Assembly: GCA_018268955.1 (NCBI GenBank)
Contig: JAFDVO010000038.1
Span: forward strand, 50,835-114,834
Direction of reading: 5' to 3'
Length of the DNA: 64,000 nt
Source of the DNA: Acidobacteriota bacterium
GTDB lineage: Bacteria; Acidobacteriota; Vicinamibacteria; Vicinamibacterales; CAVVIG01
The notes under the pieces were generated by a model. It was not told the DNA's origin and ran no database searches. It saw nothing but the letters and a program-made list of their open reading frames with translations. The position numbers and the translations under genes were made by a program. Position 1 is the first letter of the stretch. The number at the start of each line of letters is the position of its first letter. Of the stretch, positions 23,907 through 31,790 are shown piece after piece.

Positions 23907-25588
23907 CGAACCAGTGTACCCGCTTCGAAGCGGTTGCGGGTCTCCGAGCGGCGCACCTTCCCGCTGGTGGTGCGCGGGATCGTGCCCGGCGACGCAAGCA
24001 CCACGCGATCGACATCGAGGCCCGCCGTCTCGCGAATCCGGCGGCGCACCGCCTCCTCGAGATCGGTCGTGCGTGCGCCGGCCCGGGTCTCCACGACCGC
24101 CACGACTTCGTCGGCGTCGTCCACGTGCGTGAGGGCGAACACGACCACGCCGGACACGGCGACCCCCTGGACATCGGAGAGTGCCGCCTCCAGATCGGCC
24201 GGATGGTACTTGCGCCCCTGCCGGATGATCACGTCCTTGGTCCGCCCGCAGACGTAGAGGCTGCCATTGGCCATGTAGCCAAGGTCGCCGGTCACGAGCC
24301 AGCCATCACGCAGCGTGGCCTCCGTAATCTCGGGCTGCTCGAAGTAGCCCTGCATCACGGAGGGGCCCCGCGCGACGATCGCTCCGACGTGGCGTTCCGG
24401 GAGTTCCACGAAATCCTCATCGACCACGCGGACGCTGTGGCCGGGGAACGGCGTGCCGCACCTGACGATCCGGACCGACGAGGACCCGTTGACCACGGGC
24501 ACCGCCACCGACTCGCGAACCAGCCGCTCCGCGTCGACCGTGTCGACCGAGACGCCGCCGTGCGCGAAGGTGACCGCCAGCGAGTGTTCGGCGAGTCCGT
24601 AGCTCGGAAGCAGGCTCTCCTTCCGGAAACCGGCAGGCGCGAAGTAGTCCGCGAACTGCTGCAACGTGTCGGGGCGGATCGGCTCGGCGCCGCATCCGGC
24701 CACGCGCCAGCGCGAGAGGTCCAGCTGCTCGAGCTGCGAGCTCTTCACGCGCCGTCGACAGAGCTCGTAGGCGAAATTCGGGGCGAACGAAATGCTGCCG
24801 CCATACCGGGAGAGCGCATCGAGCCACGCACTTGGCCGCTTCAGGAACAGGACCGACGACATCTGCACGGCGTCGATCGCCGAGTAGACCGACGACAGCA
24901 GCATGCCGATCAGTCCCATGTCGTGGTACAGCGGCAGCCAGCTGACCGAGACGTCCCCCGGCCCGACGCCCAACCCGGCCGGGCCGATGATCGACTCGAC
25001 GTTCGAGGCCAGGTTGCCGAACGTGAGGACGACCCCCTTCGGCAGCGCCGTGGACCCCGACGTGAACTGCAACAGGGCGATGTCGTCGAGCGAGCGCGGG
25101 CGCGGAGCGGCGAGGGTGGGCCCGCCCTGGAGCGATTCCAGCGTGTGAAAGTTCGGTGACACGCGCGCGACGCTCGGGGCATCGGCGTGATCGGGCTGCC
25201 GCACCGCTGGCTCGAGCAGCGGGCGCACATCGTCTGTCGTCAGCACAGCCACCGCGTGCGAGGCGCCGATGATGTGCGCTGAATGCCGTGCGAAGGTCGC
25301 CACGTCACCGGCCTGCGCGGGCGGGCAGAGCGGGACCGGCACAAGGCCGGCGGCAACGATGCCGAAGAACCCGGTGACGAAGCCGCTGATCTCCGGGATG
25401 ACGATGGCGACGCGATCGCCGTCTTCGTAGCCGAGCGCGCGCAGCGCGCCGCCGATGGCGCACGCGCAGGCCAGCAGCTCGCGGTAGGGCACGAGCTGGG
25501 TCCGGCCATCGTGCTCGATGAAGCGGATGCCTCGGGGTGTGTCGGCGGCGTCGCGGAGCGCTTCGGAGACCGTGCGTGGTGTGTTCAC
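23903..25588 (-). CDS. Fatty acyl-AMP ligase / acyl-ACP ligase
   Basis: A 561-residue ANL-superfamily adenylating enzyme. ATP-binding motif FTSGSTALPKGV is near residues 176-187; WLPLYHDMGLIGMLL and SFAPNFAYELC are typical of fatty acyl-AMP ligases; YGLAEH and GWLVTGDLG follow, and the C-terminal catalytic Lys is in TTSGKVRRSE. FAALs activate fatty acids and load them on an acyl carrier protein rather than CoA. The ACP gene immediately upstream overlaps as GTGA, so this enzyme probably charges that ACP for spt or for the ceramide N-acyltransferase. Caulobacter's ceramide locus includes an analogous acyl-activating enzyme. Confidence 0.87.
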   Translation of the reverse strand: MNTPRTVSEALRDAADTPRGIRFIEHDGRTQLVPYRELLACACAIGGALRALGYEDGDRVAIVIPEISGFVTGFFGIVAAGLVPVPLCPPAQAGDVATFARHSAHIIGASHAVAVLTTDDVRPLLEPAVRQPDHADAPSVARVSPNFHTLESLQGGPTLAAPRPRSLDDIALLQFTSGSTALPKGVVLTFGNLASNVESIIGPAGLGVGPGDVSVSWLPLYHDMGLIGMLLSSVYSAIDAVQMSSVLFLKRPSAWLDALSRYGGSISFAPNFAYELCRRRVKSSQLEQLDLSRWRVAGCGAEPIRPDTLQQFADYFAPAGFRKESLLPSYGLAEHSLAVTFAHGGVSVDTVDAERLVRESVAVPVVNGSSSVRIVRCGTPFPGHSVRVVDEDFVELPERHVGAIVARGPSVMQGYFEQPEITEATLRDGWLVTGDLGYMANGSLYVCGRTKDVIIRQGRKYHPADLEAALSDVQGVAVSGVVVFALTHVDDADEVVAVVETRAGARTTDLEEAVRRRIRETAGLDVDRVVLASPGTIPRTTSGKVRRSETRNRFEAGTLVR

Positions 25589-25854
25589 GCGGGCGATCCC
25601 GGGGCAGCTGACGCGAGGGTCCGAACCTCGTCCACGATCTGGCCGACCGTGCGGATATGCGTCAGCGCGTTGAGCGGCACTGAGACGTTGAAGTGATCTT
25701 CGAGTTCCCCGACCAGCTCGAGCACCTGCAGTGAGTCGAACCCGAGATCGGCCATGAGTTCCTTATCTGGCGTCGGCTCGATGGGGCGGCGGCTGAGGCG
25801 GGTCAGAATCTCGACGGTGTCCTGCTCGAAACGGTCGGCGGAGGGGTTCGCCAT
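25585..25854 (-). CDS. Acyl carrier protein of the sphingolipid locus
   Basis: An 89-residue, acidic, helical carrier protein. The phosphopantetheine site is Ser41 in DLGFDSLQVLELV. It heads a four-gene minus-strand operon followed by acyl-AMP ligase, serine palmitoyltransferase and a radical SAM enzyme, each overlapping the previous gene by four bases. It probably presents the acyl chain to SPT or the N-acyltransferase. I start at MANPSADRF (25854); an upstream in-frame Met (25872) would add six residues unlike any ACP start. No convincing Shine-Dalgarno is seen at either. Confidence 0.88.
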   Translation of the reverse strand: MANPSADRFEQDTVEILTRLSRRPIEPTPDKELMADLGFDSLQVLELVGELEDHFNVSVPLNALTHIRTVGQIVDEVRTLASAAPGSPA

Positions 25855-25960
25855 TTTCAGTGTCCGGCACATGCGGCGCGCCGGCGTCTTTCTCCCGAGG
25901 TTGAGGCGAAGCCGACTGTAACACGGATGTCAGATCCTTGGCACGTATTAAGATGCGGTG

Positions 25961-26710
25961 ATGCAGGCGCCGCTGCGCGTGACGCAGACCATCATTCTGG
26001 CCGCGGGCAGCGGGTCGCGGCTCGCGACCGCGCGCGGCGATGTGCCCAAGCCGCTCATGAGCGTGGCCGGCCTGCCGCTCGTCGCCCACGCGCTCGAACA
26101 CGCGCATGCCAGCGGGTGCGACGAGGCGGTCGTGGTGATCGGCTTCGAGGGCGCCAGGGTCCGCGCGGCCATCGAAGCGATGCAGACGCCGATGCGCGTC
26201 CGCTTCCTCGAGAACCCGGAGTTCACGTCGCCAAACGGCGTCTCGCTGCTGGCTGCCGAACCGGCGGCCGCCCCCGCGTTCTACCTGCAGATGGTCGACC
26301 ACCTGTTTCTCGAGCCGGCGCTCCGGCACCTCGCTCATGGCGCACTCGGCGCGGGCGAAGCGGGCCGCGTGCTCGTCGACTCCGTCCCCTCACCGGATAT
26401 CGACCTGGCGGACGCGACGAAGGTGCAGCTTGTCGGTGACCGCGTGGCCGCCATCGGCAAGGGGCTCGAACGGTGGGACGCGATCGATGCTGGATGCTTC
26501 GTGCTCACGAGCGCGGTGTTCGACGCGCTGCGACAGGTGGGGACGGGCGAAGGGCTGACGGTGTCTGCGGGGATGCGACGGCTCGTCGCCGAACGCCGCC
26601 TCGGCGCCGTCGACATCCGCGGCGCGGAGTGGATTGACGTCGACACACCCGCCGATCGCGATATCGCCGAGCGCCTGCTCGGGCGGCGCCAGCTCGTCTC
26701 GGAACCCTGA
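25961..26710 (+). CDS. IPCT-like sugar/polyol-phosphate cytidylyltransferase (module 2)
   Basis: A 249-residue nucleotidyltransferase. Signature ILAAGSGSRLATARGDVPKPL is at residues ~11-31. The middle and C-terminal blocks (NGVSLLAAEPA, QMVDHLFLEPAL, IDLADATKVQ, AIDAGCFVLTSAVFDAL, WIDVDTPADRDIAE) follow the pattern of CTP:inositol-1-phosphate cytidylyltransferases, which make CDP-inositol. The adjacent minus-strand gene encodes a matching CDP-alcohol transferase whose own N-terminal nucleotidyltransferase-like region looks dead, so this separate enzyme likely supplies its substrate. ATG 25961 is preceded by an adjacent GTG (25958). The sugar is inferred; another cyclitol or polyol is possible. 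Confidence 0.78.
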   Translation: MQAPLRVTQTIILAAGSGSRLATARGDVPKPLMSVAGLPLVAHALEHAHASGCDEAVVVIGFEGARVRAAIEAMQTPMRVRFLENPEFTSPNGVSLLAAEPAAAPAFYLQMVDHLFLEPALRHLAHGALGAGEAGRVLVDSVPSPDIDLADATKVQLVGDRVAAIGKGLERWDAIDAGCFVLTSAVFDALRQVGTGEGLTVSAGMRRLVAERRLGAVDIRGAEWIDVDTPADRDIAERLLGRRQLVSEP

Positions 26711-26727
26711 CGGCGAACGTCGCGGCC

Positions 26728-26937
26728 CGGGCGGGCTGAAGCCCGCCCGCTACGACCGGGCGCAGAACGCGTCCGCGACGACTGAACGCACAACGTGTCT
26801 GCGACGATTGAGCGCACAGCGCGTCTGCGACGACTGAGCGTACAACGTGTCTGCGACGACTGAGCGCGTACAACGCGCCGCCTGCCAGCGCGGGGAAGGA
26901 CGGGCTCCCTCGTAGCGGCGGGGCTTCAGCCCCGCCG
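26728..26937. repeat. Inverted pair of REP-like palindromes (REPIN-like)
   Basis: The left palindrome (26728-26749) is CGGGCGGGCT-GA-AGCCCGCCCG followed by CTACGA; the right (26916-26937) is TCGTAG then CGGCGGGGCT-TC-AGCCCCGCCG. Both are perfect 10-bp stems with two-base loops, facing each other as inverted copies. Stem bases differ between copies but stay paired, suggesting structure is what is conserved. No RAYT transposase gene is in the window. Confidence 0.7.
26766..26871. repeat. 26-bp tandem repeat, four units
   Basis: Four head-to-tail units (26, 26, 26 and 28 bp) of the type AACGTGTCTGCGACGACTGA plus GCGCAC, with scattered substitutions, sit between the two REP-like palindromes. A fifth unit breaks off after nine bases. 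There is no spacer sequence, so it is not a CRISPR array. No coding potential is evident. Confidence 0.75.
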
Positions 26938-26991
26938 ATGCGGGACAGGACGACGGTCGTCGCGCACACGTCGGCGTGCCGTGCGCGGGCC

Positions 26992-28152
26992 TCAGGCTTC
27001 GGCGTGCTGGGCGTCGGCTGCCGTGAAGCCGGTCGACACGGCCGCACGCGCTCGCCGCAGCGCTGCCGCTGCGGCCGCGAGCTGCTCGCTGTAGATCGTC
27101 AGCGTCAGGTTCGCCACCACCACACCAGACAGCACCAGCGCAGGCACCAGGATGCGCTGGCCGGTCAGCGACACGCCAAGGAAGACCACCGCGAACAGGT
27201 CGCGGCGGAGCAGCGTGAAGAGGGCCGCCGCCACCTTGAGCGGGCGCAGGCCGGTATCAACCGCCGCGCGACGAACCGACCTGTCGATCCACACGAACGA
27301 GGCATCGTCCGCATGTCGCGCCACGAAGCGCCCCGCGCGTACGAGGCTGCCGACGAGCGCGAGCCCGATGACCGCCGTCGACCAGAGCGCCATCGTGCCG
27401 CTCCCTTCGCGCACCCATCCGATCGTCATGCCGACGAAGCTCGAGAGGTAGGTGAGCTGGTCGACGATCGTGTCGACGCGCGCGCCGGCTTCGGATTCGG
27501 TCAGCGTCGATCGCGCGATCTCTCCGTCGACGCCATCGAGAATGGACGTGAGCTGAAAGAGGATCCCGGTCAGGACGAACGGCAGGTAGCCGGGCTGGGC
27601 GGCGACCCAGGCGCAGACGAACCCGAGCAGTAGCGTGGCAACCGAGGCGGCCGTCGCGCTCATGCCGAGCGCGAGCGCCACGCGTGAACAGGCGCGGCTG
27701 ATGGGCCGGTTGAACGTGCGCGACACGAAGCCGTCGCTCGGCTTGGCCGTGGCCAGCAGCGCGGCGCGCGTGGCGGCCCGCCGCTGCGAAACGGTGCCGA
27801 TCGCAAGCAGGCTGCCCACGCCGACCCGCTGCACGGGCAGCGCGCCTCCGCTGCCATCGGCGGCCGCGAGCACCAGATCCGCGCGGCCCGCGAACACGCG
27901 CGCGCCATCCGGCGCCTCGAACGCGACCGTGTCGCCGCGCTGCTCTGCGTGCACCACCACCGGGTCGGAGAAGAACGGCAGCATCAGCGCGGTGGTTGGG
28001 GGAACGAGAATCGTGAAGGCGGAGCCGAGCGCGGGAAGGCTGTCGGGCGTGACGAGCGTCGCGCCAACCCTGGCGGCGACGCGTTCGTGACGTGCGCGAG
28101 CCGACCCGCCGAGAAACCGCGGGTCGGTCCCCTCCATGAGGACGATATACAT
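26992..28152 (-). CDS. CDP-alcohol phosphatidyltransferase with N-terminal degenerate domain (module 2)
   Basis: A 386-residue protein. The C-terminal membrane domain has the complete motif Asp206-x2-Asp209-Gly210-x2-Ala213-Arg214-x8-Gly223-x3-Asp227-x3-Asp231 (ILDGVDGEIARS...ARVDTIVDQ) and about six helices. Residues 1-135 look like a remnant nucleotidyltransferase domain without the G-x-G-x-R signature, joined by a linker ATAKPSDGFVSRTFNRPIS that resembles the junction of IPCT/DIPP synthase fusion proteins. It would transfer a phospho-polyol from its CDP form to a lipid or polyol. Probable partner: the convergently arranged cytidylyltransferase at 25961. Divergent from the radical SAM gene with only 29 bp between starts. 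Confidence 0.82.
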   Translation of the reverse strand: MYIVLMEGTDPRFLGGSARARHERVAARVGATLVTPDSLPALGSAFTILVPPTTALMLPFFSDPVVVHAEQRGDTVAFEAPDGARVFAGRADLVLAAADGSGGALPVQRVGVGSLLAIGTVSQRRAATRAALLATAKPSDGFVSRTFNRPISRACSRVALALGMSATAASVATLLLGFVCAWVAAQPGYLPFVLTGILFQLTSILDGVDGEIARSTLTESEAGARVDTIVDQLTYLSSFVGMTIGWVREGSGTMALWSTAVIGLALVGSLVRAGRFVARHADDASFVWIDRSVRRAAVDTGLRPLKVAAALFTLLRRDLFAVVFLGVSLTGQRILVPALVLSGVVVANLTLTIYSEQLAAAAAALRRARAAVSTGFTAADAQHAEA

Positions 28153-28181
28153 GCTGCGGTATCATACCAATCGGTCGCCTG

Positions 28182-29153
28182 GTGTTTCTTCCTCGTCACG
28201 CCCTCCGCAGCGCCGTTCGCGGCGTCCGCATGCTTGCGTCGCCCCACCGCCCGTTGCTCGTGCAACTGGTCGTCACGCGCCGCTGTAATCTCGCCTGCGG
28301 CTATTGCTCTGAATACGACGACGTGTCGTCGCCGGTGGATGTGTCGCTGCTCGAGCGGCGCATCGACCACGCCGCCGGCCTGGGCACACTGGTGCTGACA
28401 CTCACGGGCGGCGAGCCGCTGCTGCACCCGAAGCTCGACGCGCTCGTGGCCCGGGTCGCGTCCCACGGCATGGTGTGCACGATGATCTCGAACGGCTATC
28501 CGCTCACGAAGGAGTGGATCCGCCGGCTCAACGAGGCAAATCTCTCGTTCCTCCAGATGTCGATCGACAACATGGAGCCGAACGGGTTCTCGCAGAAGTC
28601 CTGGTCGCAGATCCGGAAGAAGCTCGACCTGCTCAAGGAGCACGCGCGCTTCGGGGTCAACATCAACGCCGTGCTCGGGTCCTCGACCCTCGAGGAAACG
28701 CGCGAGGTGGTCCAGCGCGTCAAGGAACTCGGCTTCTACATGACCGTCGGGCTGATGCACGACGTGCACGGGCAGATCGATCCGGGACTGCTGCGCGATC
28801 AGCTCGCGGCGACGTACCGCGAGATGCAGCAGATGAGCAACAAGACCGTCTTCCACGAAACCGGTGAAGGCTGGGAGTGGGACATGCTGCAGGGCGGCGC
28901 GTCGCCGTTCAAGTGCCGCGCCGGCGGTCGCTACCTCTACGTCGACGAGTTCGGCACCGTGAACTACTGCAGCCAGCGCCGGGGTGAGCCTGGCGTGGAT
29001 CTGCTCGAGTACACCGCCGAGGATTGCGAGCGCGCGTTCTACACGCCCAAGGGGTGCGAGGCCCGCTGCACGATCGGATGTGTCCGCCGCGCCTCCGCGT
29101 TCGACGGGTGGCGTGCACAACCCGGCTTCACCGCGGTTGAGCAACCCACCTGA
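28182..29153 (+). CDS. Radical SAM protein with C-terminal extra cysteines
   Basis: A 323-residue radical SAM enzyme. Cluster motif Cys-x3-Cys-x2-Cys in TRRCNLACGYCSEYDD near residues 31-38; TLTGGEPLLHPKL follows at ~68. The C-terminal part has a further set of cysteines (FKCRAGGRYLYVDEFG, NYCSQRRG, GCEARCTIGC), resembling a SPASM/twitch auxiliary cluster domain. Such enzymes modify peptides, sugars or lipids. It lies beside the second head-group module and might act on the head group, but nothing proves a link. The GTG start at 28182 is only 29 bp from the divergent gene; ATG 28230 is an alternative that would still keep the domain. Confidence 0.8.
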   Translation: MFLPRHALRSAVRGVRMLASPHRPLLVQLVVTRRCNLACGYCSEYDDVSSPVDVSLLERRIDHAAGLGTLVLTLTGGEPLLHPKLDALVARVASHGMVCTMISNGYPLTKEWIRRLNEANLSFLQMSIDNMEPNGFSQKSWSQIRKKLDLLKEHARFGVNINAVLGSSTLEETREVVQRVKELGFYMTVGLMHDVHGQIDPGLLRDQLAATYREMQQMSNKTVFHETGEGWEWDMLQGGASPFKCRAGGRYLYVDEFGTVNYCSQRRGEPGVDLLEYTAEDCERAFYTPKGCEARCTIGCVRRASAFDGWRAQPGFTAVEQPT

Positions 29154-29288
29154 AGCGGGATGCGCGGGATGAGATCGAACTCCCGCGGCGCGCAGAGCTC
29201 GGTCGACTGTCACGATGGCCCACTTCCTGCGTCGTACAATGCGACGAGCGGCATGCATCGGTTTCTCTGCGGCACGCGCCGGCATCAC

Positions 29289-31775
29289 ATGACGCGATGG
29301 GTGGTCGCGGTGGCATTTGCCGCATCGGCCTCCACCGCCCTCGCGCAGCCCCGGTCCGCGCCGCCCGCGCCGGCCACCACCGCCGCCACGCCACAGACCG
29401 CTCCTGCCATCACCGGTGTCGTGTCCACCCAGAACGGCACGATCGCGCTGCCTGGAGTCCAGGTGTCGCTGCGTGCGGCGGAGCAGGAGGTTGCCACGTA
29501 CATCACCGACGCCGACGGCTCGTTCCACTTCGAGGGCCTCGCGCCGGGCACCTACACGGTGGTCGCCGGGCTCGAAGGGTTCGATCCGTTCACGCAGGCG
29601 GTGACCGTCGCCAGTGGCCAGCCGGTCGTGGTCAGGGCAGACCTCCGGATCGCGACCGTGTCCGAGCGCGTGGACGTGGTGGCGTCGACCCCCATCGTGC
29701 CGACCGTCGGCACGCTCGCGCCCAGCGAGGGGCTGACCGGTCGTGAACTCGACGAGATGACCGGTGGCGGCGGACTGCAGTCCGCCCTGCGGCTGCTGGC
29801 CAGCGTGATCGAAGTTCCAGGAGGGGTCAGCATCAAGGGGGGCCGGCCCAGCCAGGCGTCGACTCAGCTCGGCTCGAGCGCATTCGTCGATCCCGCGACG
29901 GGGCTCTCGCAGGTCTCGCTGCCGGATGACGCGATTGATTCGGTGACGGTGCTGCCGAACCCCTACGCCGTGGAGTTCGGCCGGTTCTCATCGGGGCTGG
30001 TGCTGATTCGCACACGCCGTGCGGGCGACACCTGGCGCATGCGCGTCAACAGCCTGGACCCGGCGTTCCGCACGAAGCGCGGATCCCCGTTCACCATCAA
30101 GGGCATCTCGTCGTTCTCACCGCGTGCGGAGATCGGCGGACCGCTGGTCAAGGACAAGCTGTTCCTGCAGCAGGCGATGCAGTACCGCTATCGCACCAAC
30201 GACGTGCCGAGCCGTCCGCAGGACGAGCTGAAGCGCTCCTACCGATTCAGCTCTTTCACGCGGCTCGATGCGAACGTCTCCGATCGGCACAGTGTCGTCG
30301 CCGCGGTCGGACTCTTCCCGGCGAAGGCGGTGCAGGCGACGCTCGGGACCTTCACGCCTCCGGACGCGTCGGTCGAAATGAAGGGCAATGTCAGCACGGT
30401 TGGGCTCACGGAGCGGGCGTTGTGGAGCGAGAAGCTGTTCACCGAGACGACGATCGAGGTCAACAGCTACAGCAACGACGTCATGCCGCGCGGTCCGTCC
30501 GCCATGGAACTGCTGCCGGAGACCACGCTGGGGAACTTCTTCAACCGGCAGCATCGCGAAACGTCGACGGTCCAGTTCATCGAGTCGGCGTCCGGCACGG
30601 CGCACGGGTGGGGAGGGATGCACCTCTACAAGGCTGGCATCGACCTCCTCTACAACCGCTTCTCGGGGTACAGCCAGAGCCGGCCGGTGCTGATCCGGCG
30701 ATCCGACGGCACGCTCGCCCGGCGGCTGGACTTCACGTCCGCGCAGACGGCGCAGCTGGAGAACAGCACGGACGTGGCGCTCTACGCGCAGGACCGCATC
30801 CAGCCAGGCGATCGCTGGTACACCGAGTTCGGCGCCAGGCTCGACCGCGACGGTGTTCTCGGCCGTGTGAACGTCACGCCGCGCGTAGGCGTGGCCTTCC
30901 TGCTGAACAAGGACGGCAGCTCGGTCATCCGCAGCGGGTACGGCCTCTTCTTCGAGCGAACCCCCTCGACCGCGGGGGTGTTCACGCAGTACGAATCGGC
31001 TGTCGACACGCGCTACGCGCGCGACGGACGGACCCCGCTCGCCGCGGCCCAGCTCGTGCGGCATCTCGTTGCGCCGGACCTGCGCACCGCACGCAGCCTG
31101 ACCTGGGACATCGCGCTGGATCACCGCTTCAACGCGATGTGGTCGACGCACGTCGGCGTCATCGACAGGCGAGGCACGCGCGAACTGCTCGTGAACGACA
31201 CCTCCGTGAATGGGGCGCGGGCCCTGCTGCTCGACAGCAGCGGCCGCTCGGTCTATCGCGAGGTCGAGGTGGCTGCGCACTACACGGCGGGGCAGCGGGT
31301 GGACCTCAACGTGTCGTACGTGCGGTCACTCGCACGCTCCGACCTGAACGCCTTCACGAACTTCTACGACGCCGTGCTCTGGCCGGTGGTGGGCGAGAAC
31401 GGGTACGGTCCCGCGCGAACCGAGGTGCCGCATCGGTTGCTCGCGCGCGGACGGGCTACGCCGCTCCGTGACTGGCTCGTCATCGGCACCCTCGACTGGC
31501 GATCCGGATTGCCCTACTCTGTGGTGAATGAGATGCTCGATTTCGTCGGGCCCCGCAACAATCGCCGCTTCCCGGCGTACGTGCGGGTCGACGCCGGCAT
31601 CGAACATCGCTTCACGTTCGGCAAGTACCGGCCCTGGATCGGCGTGCGCGTGGACAACGCGCTCAGCTCATTCCTGCCACAGGACGTCCAGGCGAACCTC
31701 ACGTCACCCGCATTCGGCACCTTCTACAACTCCGAGTACCGCCAGGCCCGGATCCAGCTCCGGTTCGAGCGGTAA
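29289..31775 (+). CDS. Oar-like TonB-dependent receptor
   Basis: About 828 residues. A signal peptide (WVVAVAFAASASTALAQ) leads into a carboxypeptidase-regulatory-like domain at ~40-125 (GVVSTQNGTIALPGVQVSLR, DADGSFHFEGLAPGTY), a plug domain (ESVIEVPGG-like region, NPYAVEFGRFSSGLVLI) and a C-terminal beta barrel ending in aromatic/charged FER, the usual outer-membrane signature. It should import a large or scarce substrate with TonB energy. Several upstream Mets exist (29253 is possible); 29289 gives the cleanest signal peptide. The substrate is not evident. Kup begins 15 bp after the stop. Confidence 0.82.
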   Translation: MTRWVVAVAFAASASTALAQPRSAPPAPATTAATPQTAPAITGVVSTQNGTIALPGVQVSLRAAEQEVATYITDADGSFHFEGLAPGTYTVVAGLEGFDPFTQAVTVASGQPVVVRADLRIATVSERVDVVASTPIVPTVGTLAPSEGLTGRELDEMTGGGGLQSALRLLASVIEVPGGVSIKGGRPSQASTQLGSSAFVDPATGLSQVSLPDDAIDSVTVLPNPYAVEFGRFSSGLVLIRTRRAGDTWRMRVNSLDPAFRTKRGSPFTIKGISSFSPRAEIGGPLVKDKLFLQQAMQYRYRTNDVPSRPQDELKRSYRFSSFTRLDANVSDRHSVVAAVGLFPAKAVQATLGTFTPPDASVEMKGNVSTVGLTERALWSEKLFTETTIEVNSYSNDVMPRGPSAMELLPETTLGNFFNRQHRETSTVQFIESASGTAHGWGGMHLYKAGIDLLYNRFSGYSQSRPVLIRRSDGTLARRLDFTSAQTAQLENSTDVALYAQDRIQPGDRWYTEFGARLDRDGVLGRVNVTPRVGVAFLLNKDGSSVIRSGYGLFFERTPSTAGVFTQYESAVDTRYARDGRTPLAAAQLVRHLVAPDLRTARSLTWDIALDHRFNAMWSTHVGVIDRRGTRELLVNDTSVNGARALLLDSSGRSVYREVEVAAHYTAGQRVDLNVSYVRSLARSDLNAFTNFYDAVLWPVVGENGYGPARTEVPHRLLARGRATPLRDWLVIGTLDWRSGLPYSVVNEMLDFVGPRNNRRFPAYVRVDAGIEHRFTFGKYRPWIGVRVDNALSSFLPQDVQANLTSPAFGTFYNSEYRQARIQLRFER

Positions 31776-31790
31776 CCCCCGCGAGCCGCG

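Noticed and set aside
25938..25951. Promoter TTGGCA/TATTAA before the IPCT-like gene
   Set aside because: The two boxes are only two bases apart, incompatible with a sigma-70 promoter.
26766..26871. Possible CRISPR array
   Set aside because: Units are directly abutting with no spacers and vary between copies; no cas gene is near.
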